From Candidatus Rokuibacteriota bacterium (GTDB lineage: Bacteria; JAUVQV01): DNA of 10,774 bases. The translations under genes were made by a program, and so were the position numbers. Each line of letters opens with the position of its first letter. Position 1 is the first letter of the stretch. This document shows positions 7,069-10,774 of the stretch, in pieces. The notes beneath the pieces were generated by a model. The model was not told where the DNA came from. It saw only the letters and a program-made list of their open reading frames with translations, and did not search any database. The stretch is taken from assembly GCA_030597995.1 (NCBI GenBank), contig JAUVQV010000008.1, positions 1-10,774 of the forward strand. The letters run 5' to 3'.

Positions 7069-8226
7069 CTACCTCTGGCTGGCGAATCTTTTGATTATCC
7101 CCAGGGCGATGACGTTGCGCTGAATCTGGTTCGTACCCTCGTAGATCTGAGTGATCTTGGCATCACGCATCATCTTCTCTACCGGGTATTCCCGCATATA
7201 GCCGTATCCCCCCAGGATCTGAACGGCATCCACGGTAACTTCCATGGCCATGTCGGAGGGGAACAGCTTTGACATGGCAGATTCCACACCAATGTCCTTG
7301 GATCCGCCGTCGATGAAGCGGGCCACGGAGTACACCAGGGCCCGCGCGGCCTCGATCTTGGTGGCCATATTGGCCAGCATGTGCTGTATGGCCTGGAAAG
7401 AGGAGATCGGTTTGCCGAACTGGACCCGCTCCCGGGCGTAGAGCGCGGCCTCCTCAAAGGCCCCCTGGGCGATGCCAAGGGCCTGGGCCCCGATTCCGGG
7501 ACGGCTCTTGTCCAGGTTCTTCATGGTCGTAATAAATCCCGTTCCCTCCCGGCCCAGGAGGTTTTCCCGTGTAAGGCGGCAGTCCTCGAAAATCAATTCC
7601 CGGGTGGCCGAAGTCCGGATGCCCATCTTTTTTTCCTTCTTGCCGAACGAGAATCCCGGCGTCCCCTTTTCGACAACGAAGGCACTGGCACCACGGCTTC
7701 CGCGGGAGCGATCGGTCATGGCTATCACCGAGTAGACTTCGGCTTCCCCGCCGTTGGTAATCCACTGCTTGGTCCCGTTCAGTATGTAGCCGTCGCCGTC
7801 CCGGCGAGCCGTGGTCCTGATCCCCGCGGCGTCACTGCCGGCACCGGCCTCGGTGAGGCCAAAAGCCGCCAGTTTCCGGCCGGCGGCGATATCCGGCAGA
7901 TAGCGGGCCTTTTGTTCCTCGGAGCCGGCGATGATAATGGGGAAGGCCCCGAGGGCACTGGAGGCGTAAGACACCGCCACCCCGGCGCAGACTCGAGAGA
8001 GCTCCTCCACGACGAGGCAGAGATCCAGGGCCCCACCTCCCAATCCTCCGTACTCTTCGGGGACGAAAAGCGCAAAGAGGTCCGAGGCCGCCAAGGCCTT
8101 CATGATCTCCCAGGGAAACTCTTCTCGCTCGTCCAGCTCCGCCCGAACCGGCAGGACCTTCTCCACGGCAATCTGCCGGGCCAAGTCCCGGATCATAACC
8201 TGTTGCTCATTCAAGAAGTAGTCCAT
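7069..8226 (-). CDS. Acyl-CoA dehydrogenase, short-chain (butyryl-CoA dehydrogenase-like)
   Basis: FAD enzyme that interconverts a saturated acyl-CoA and its trans-2-enoyl-CoA, exchanging electrons with Etf. The 385 residues show the standard three-domain fold: FAD-contact segments GLTEAGAGSD at 123-132 and WITNGG at 155-160, the RVQFGKPI region near 267-274, GGYGY at 339-343, and the catalytic base E363 in IYEGTNQIQ. A glutamate at this position, with no glutamate in the LDKSRPG helix (238-244), fits the short-chain or butyryl-CoA class rather than isovaleryl-CoA dehydrogenase. The real substrate cannot be read from sequence. An AAGGA-type site precedes the ATG at 8226. It starts 70 bases after fabH and leads directly into etfB and etfA. 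Confidence 0.93.
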   Translation of the reverse strand: MDYFLNEQQVMIRDLARQIAVEKVLPVRAELDEREEFPWEIMKALAASDLFALFVPEEYGGLGGGALDLCLVVEELSRVCAGVAVSYASSALGAFPIIIAGSEEQKARYLPDIAAGRKLAAFGLTEAGAGSDAAGIRTTARRDGDGYILNGTKQWITNGGEAEVYSVIAMTDRSRGSRGASAFVVEKGTPGFSFGKKEKKMGIRTSATRELIFEDCRLTRENLLGREGTGFITTMKNLDKSRPGIGAQALGIAQGAFEEAALYARERVQFGKPISSFQAIQHMLANMATKIEAARALVYSVARFIDGGSKDIGVESAMSKLFPSDMAMEVTVDAVQILGGYGYMREYPVEKMMRDAKITQIYEGTNQIQRNVIALGIIKRFASQR

Positions 8227-8296
8227 AACATCCTTTCTTCATTAGTCACTGCATTTCTGATCCCGCCCCGTACGTGAGCTGGGACCGCACCGGTTT

Positions 8297-9289
8297 TCAC
8301 CAGCGTATCAGGGCCGAACCCCATGTGAAACCTGCCCCGAAGGCATCCATCAGGATCAAGTCTCCGGTTTTGATCCGTCCGGTGCGGACCGCCTCATCCA
8401 GGGCAATCGGGATTGTCGCGGCTGAAGTGTTGCCGAAGCGGTCAATGTTCACCAGGACTTTGGACATCGGGACCTTCAATCTCCTGGCCGTAGCTTCGAT
8501 GATTCGAAGGTTGGCCTGGTGAGGGATAAAGAGCGCGATATCATTCCCTGAAAGGCGGTTCTCCTGAAGCGCTCGCTGGGCAGCCTGGGTCATGCCCTTT
8601 ACCGCCATCTTAAAAGTTTCATTGCCTCGCATTCGTATCGTGTGGAGGTTCTTTTTTATGACTGTGGTGGAAAGTGGAATCCTCGAACCGGGGGCCGGGA
8701 TGCTCAAAAGGTCGGCCTTGGCGCCATCGGCGAACAGGTGGGTGGACAGCACGGCCGAACGGCCCTTCCTGGAAGGCACGAGAACGGCTGCCCCAGCTCC
8801 GTCCGCAAAAAGAATGCAGGTGCCGCGATCCTTCCAGTTGAGCAGGCGGGTAATCAACTCCCCTCCCACCAGCAGGCAGTTTTCGTAGGCCCCGGAGCGG
8901 AGCATGGAGTCGACTACTGCCAGGCCGTAAATAAATCCGGTGCAGGCCGCCTGCAGATCAAAGGCGGCTGCCCTTTTTCCTCCCAATCGATTCTGGAGAT
9001 AACAAGCCGTTGAGGGGAGTGGGGCGTCGGGAGTGTACGTGGCCACTACAATAAGGTCGAGATTCTTCCCCTTGATCCCGGCCATCTCCAGGGCCGGCCG
9101 GGCAGCCTCGTAACACAGATCGGAGGTCGCCTGATGGCCGGCCGCCAAGCGCCGCTCCCGTATCCCGGTCCTGGTGACGATCCATTGATCACTGGTAGCA
9201 ACCATTTTTTCAAGGTCATGGTTTGTCAGGATCTTTTCGGGGACATAGGAACCGGTGCCCACGATCTTGCTGCGCAGCCGACCACCCAT
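8297..9289 (-). CDS. fabH: Beta-ketoacyl-ACP synthase III
   Basis: Starts fatty acid chains by condensing an acyl-CoA primer with malonyl-ACP. The 330-residue product has the full Cys-His-Asn triad: C116 in QAACTGF, H257 in PHQANLRII and N287 in GNTSAA. The CoA-binding W36 and R40 of QWIVTRTGIRER are present. By alignment in the head, every key residue is shifted by four relative to E. coli FabH, so L91 in DAPLPSTAC corresponds to E. coli Phe87, the residue that limits primer size. The ATG at 9289 follows the plsX stop by two bases, and ribosome binding bases lie within the plsX end. Unlike in most such operons, the next gene is an acyl-CoA dehydrogenase rather than fabD. Confidence 0.96.
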   Translation of the reverse strand: MGGRLRSKIVGTGSYVPEKILTNHDLEKMVATSDQWIVTRTGIRERRLAAGHQATSDLCYEAARPALEMAGIKGKNLDLIVVATYTPDAPLPSTACYLQNRLGGKRAAAFDLQAACTGFIYGLAVVDSMLRSGAYENCLLVGGELITRLLNWKDRGTCILFADGAGAAVLVPSRKGRSAVLSTHLFADGAKADLLSIPAPGSRIPLSTTVIKKNLHTIRMRGNETFKMAVKGMTQAAQRALQENRLSGNDIALFIPHQANLRIIEATARRLKVPMSKVLVNIDRFGNTSAATIPIALDEAVRTGRIKTGDLILMDAFGAGFTWGSALIRW

Positions 9290-9291
9290 CC

Positions 9292-10404
9292 TCAGGAATC
9301 GTCCTCCCGCACATCCTGAAAAGGCTTTCGGATCTGATCCCCCCAGATGGTCCGGGTCTTATCTTTCATTTGATTCCAGAACGGCACCTCTTTGGAATCT
9401 ATCTCCTTGAGTTCGTAACGGGCCTCGAGTTCATCTATGATGTGCTCGTTGAGCCGGTTCTTCATAAATTCTCCCGCCACCCGAATGGCGTTTTTGATGG
9501 CTTTGGCTGTTGACCCGCCGTGTGCGATGATGCAGATGCCGTTCACCCCGAGGAGCGGGGCACCCCCGTGCTCGGAATAGTCCAATGACTTTTTAAAGTT
9601 GCGGAAAGCCGGCTTCAGTATGAGGAGGGCAAAGCGGTTCCACCACCTCCGGCTCAGCTCTTCCCGGAGCAAACTCCCGACCATTTCGGCCACACTCTCA
9701 CTGATCTTCAGGGCGACGTTGCCGACAAACCCATCGCAGACGATTACGTCGGCTCTCCCCTGGTAAACCTCTTTGCCGTCGAGGTTGCCGATGAAGTTTA
9801 AAGTAGCTCGATTGAGGGCCAAGAAAGCCCCCCGGATAACGTCATTTCCCTTTCCGGCCTCTTCCCCGATATTGAGGAGGGCCACACGCGGATCCGGCTT
9901 GCGCAAGATATAACGTGTATACACCTCGCCCATAATTGCGAACTGCACCAAATGTTTTGGCTTGCAGTCAATCGTAGCCCCGGCGTCCAGGAGGGTGGTC
10001 ACGCCTTTCAGGGTGGGCAAAATAACGGCAATAGCCGGCCTTTCCACTCCTTTCAAGCACCCCCAGCGGAACTTGGAGACTGCCATGGCCGCTCCGGTAT
10101 TTCCGGCCGAGACCACGGCCCGGGCCTCACCGTTCTTGACCAAATCCACGGCCAAGCGGATGGAGGAGTTTTTCTTCTTGCGGATCGCCAGCGAGGGGGA
10201 TTCGTCCATGGCTACCACCTCGCCGGCGTGCTTTATCGTGATCGGGAGATCCTCAGCTCTGTATTTGTCGAGCTCCGCCTGGACGATTTCACGGTCTCCG
10301 ACAAGGATTATGGAGTGGCCGTACTCGCGCGCCGCCTCCACCGCCCCCTGGACTACAACAAAGGGGGCACGATCACCCCCCATGGCATCAACGGCAATGG
10401 TCAT
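9292..10404 (-). CDS. plsX: Phosphate acyltransferase PlsX
   Basis: Converts acyl-ACP and phosphate to acyl phosphate, the donor used by PlsY to start phospholipid synthesis. It is a peripheral, membrane-associated enzyme. Recognisable segments are AVDAMGGD at 4-11, SAGNTGA at 99-105, LDAGAT at 139-144, IGEEAGKGN at 179-187, CDGFVGN at 223-229, GGAPLLG at 280-286 and HGGSTA at 295-300. At 370 residues it exceeds the usual 330-345, because of a charged C-terminal extension of about 40 residues after IIDELE that I do not recognise. The ATG at 10404 is 21 bases after rpmF and has only a weak ribosome binding site (CCGAG). The adjacent rpmF and fabH are standard neighbours. Confidence 0.96.
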   Translation of the reverse strand: MTIAVDAMGGDRAPFVVVQGAVEAAREYGHSIILVGDREIVQAELDKYRAEDLPITIKHAGEVVAMDESPSLAIRKKKNSSIRLAVDLVKNGEARAVVSAGNTGAAMAVSKFRWGCLKGVERPAIAVILPTLKGVTTLLDAGATIDCKPKHLVQFAIMGEVYTRYILRKPDPRVALLNIGEEAGKGNDVIRGAFLALNRATLNFIGNLDGKEVYQGRADVIVCDGFVGNVALKISESVAEMVGSLLREELSRRWWNRFALLILKPAFRNFKKSLDYSEHGGAPLLGVNGICIIAHGGSTAKAIKNAIRVAGEFMKNRLNEHIIDELEARYELKEIDSKEVPFWNQMKDKTRTIWGDQIRKPFQDVREDDS

Positions 10405-10425
10405 GTCTCGGATCCCGGAAGGGAG

Positions 10426-10608
10426 CTATTCCTCTGCGGGCTGGATGATTTCCACACCCTTGTAGTAACCGCATTGCAGACACACTCGGTGGGGCAGTTT
10501 GAGTTGCTGGCACTGCGGACAGGGAGAAAGATTCACCGGCGCCAGTTTGTGGTGGGATCGCCTTTGATCCCGCCGGGACTTCGTATGCCGCCTCTTGGGA
10601 TGAGCCAT
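10426..10608 (-). CDS. rpmF: 50S ribosomal protein L32, zinc-ribbon form
   Basis: Small protein of the large ribosomal subunit. The 60 residues begin with the typical basic AHPKRRHTKSRRDQRR region and contain four cysteines as CPQC (C30, C33) and CLQC (C43, C46), making the zinc-binding form. Tyrosine and lysine after the last cysteine (CGYYKG) are conserved in L32. A strong ribosome binding site, AAGGAGG, lies six bases before the ATG at 10608. The rpmF-plsX-fabH order is common in bacteria and links ribosome supply to membrane lipid synthesis. A frame of 127 codons overlaps it (10388-10771) but looks like noncoding shadow. Confidence 0.97.
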   Translation of the reverse strand: MAHPKRRHTKSRRDQRRSHHKLAPVNLSPCPQCQQLKLPHRVCLQCGYYKGVEIIQPAEE

Positions 10609-10614
10609 GTTGAT

Positions 10615-10621
10615 CCTCCTT
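10615..10621 (-). promoter_or_regulatory. Ribosome binding site of rpmF
   Basis: The minus strand reads AAGGAGG followed by ATCAAC and the ATG at 10608. This near-consensus site is typical of a highly expressed ribosomal protein gene and confirms the start. Confidence 0.8.
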
Positions 10622-10636
10622 GGGGTATCTTATCGT

Positions 10637-10650
10637 TCGGTCTTCACCGA
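10637..10650 (-). repeat. Short inverted repeat in the rpmF leader
   Basis: The minus strand reads TCGGT-GAAG-ACCGA, a perfect five-base-pair stem with a four-base loop. It lies 15 bases upstream of the rpmF ribosome binding site. It has no U-run, so it is not a terminator; it could be a small leader hairpin or a protein-binding dyad, or chance. Confidence 0.35.
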
Positions 10651-10774
10651 CTATCCTGCGATCGTTTACTTTTCGAAATCGCAACGCTTTTTCAGCGGTG
10701 GTTCGCAAAATAGAGCGTTCAAATATGACATCGACCTGAGCCTGAAATCCGTAAAACTTTTTTCGGAACAAGCC

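Larger units (their letters stand above)
10609..10774. other. Region upstream of rpmF, no gene recognised
   Basis: This stretch of 166 bases is more AT-rich than the rest of the window. In many bacteria a YceD/DUF177 gene ends just before rpmF, but none of the three minus-strand frames gives a recognisable YceD end here. One frame is open to the edge and reads on into the shadow frame over rpmF; another closes at a TAA. A short perfect inverted repeat lies at 10637-10650. I looked for a sigma-70-type promoter and found no pair of hexamers good enough to call. It is probably leader or promoter DNA. Confidence 0.4.

Noticed and set aside
7381..8277. 298-codon open frame on the plus strand
   Set aside because: Antisense to the acyl-CoA dehydrogenase, with no recognisable motif and no convincing ribosome binding site.
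8281..8300. Possible terminator after fabH (ACCG-CAC-CGGT followed by TTTT)
   Set aside because: The T-run follows the hairpin on the plus strand, the wrong orientation for these minus-strand genes, and the stem is only four base pairs.
9952..10713. 253-codon open frame on the plus strand
   Set aside because: Antisense to both plsX and rpmF, spanning their boundary; a product of codon bias on the coding strand.
10388..10771. 127-codon minus-strand frame overlapping rpmF and the start of plsX
   Set aside because: It reads through rpmF in a different frame and its translation resembles no known protein, while rpmF has a strong ribosome binding site and a full L32 sequence. Its part upstream of rpmF does not resemble YceD.
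1..10774. CRISPR arrays, tRNA or rRNA genes, insertion sequences, phage genes, defence systems
   Set aside because: None seen. Almost all of the window is accounted for by minus-strand coding genes, and no spaced direct repeats or transposase-like translations were noticed.

Overview
Every gene in this window lies on the minus strand, so it reads from right to left. It is one tightly packed housekeeping cluster for fatty acid and phospholipid synthesis, continuing at its downstream end into RNA processing and ribosome biogenesis. Transcription order is rpmF (10608) - plsX - fabH - acyl-CoA dehydrogenase - etfB - etfA - fabD - fabG - acpP - fabF - rnc - der, the last cut by the left edge. Most junctions are 0 to 70 bases or overlap by one base. 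The only wider internal gap is about 177 bases between acpP and fabF. The large open frames on the plus strand are shadows produced by the GC-rich coding sequence.

Organism: the DNA is clearly GC-rich. The rpmF-plsX-fabH-fabD-fabG-acpP-fabF-rnc order is a widespread bacterial arrangement. The L32 protein is the four-cysteine zinc-ribbon form. The Etf pair looks like the ferredoxin-coupled, electron-bifurcating type, which points to an anaerobic or facultatively anaerobic bacterium. Lineages such as Desulfobacterota or Nitrospirota, or related ones, would fit, but the phylum cannot be fixed by reading alone.

Main point of interest: a complete acyl-CoA dehydrogenase-EtfB-EtfA module (8226 to 5081) sits between fabH and fabD, where fabH is normally followed directly by fabD. 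EtfA carries an N-terminal ferredoxin domain with two intact 4Fe-4S motifs. EtfB has the DGDTAQVGP-type flavin motif that marks the bifurcating group. The module is joined to the fab genes: only 10 bases separate the etfA stop from the fabD start, and the fabD ribosome binding site overlaps the etfA stop. No enoyl-ACP reductase or FabZ dehydratase is visible in the window. Two readings are plausible. The module may make or adjust short acyl-CoA primers for FabH, or it may supply an alternative reduction or redox-balancing step.

How the genes work together: FabD loads malonate onto AcpP, FabH starts chains from an acyl-CoA primer, FabF elongates, FabG reduces the keto group, and PlsX diverts finished acyl chains to acyl phosphate for phospholipid synthesis. 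RpmF, Rnc and Der link the cluster to ribosome assembly and RNA processing. Smaller observations are a glycine in place of one usual metal-binding aspartate in RNase III, a leucine at the FabH position that gates primer size, a TTG start for fabF, and a C-terminal extension on PlsX.
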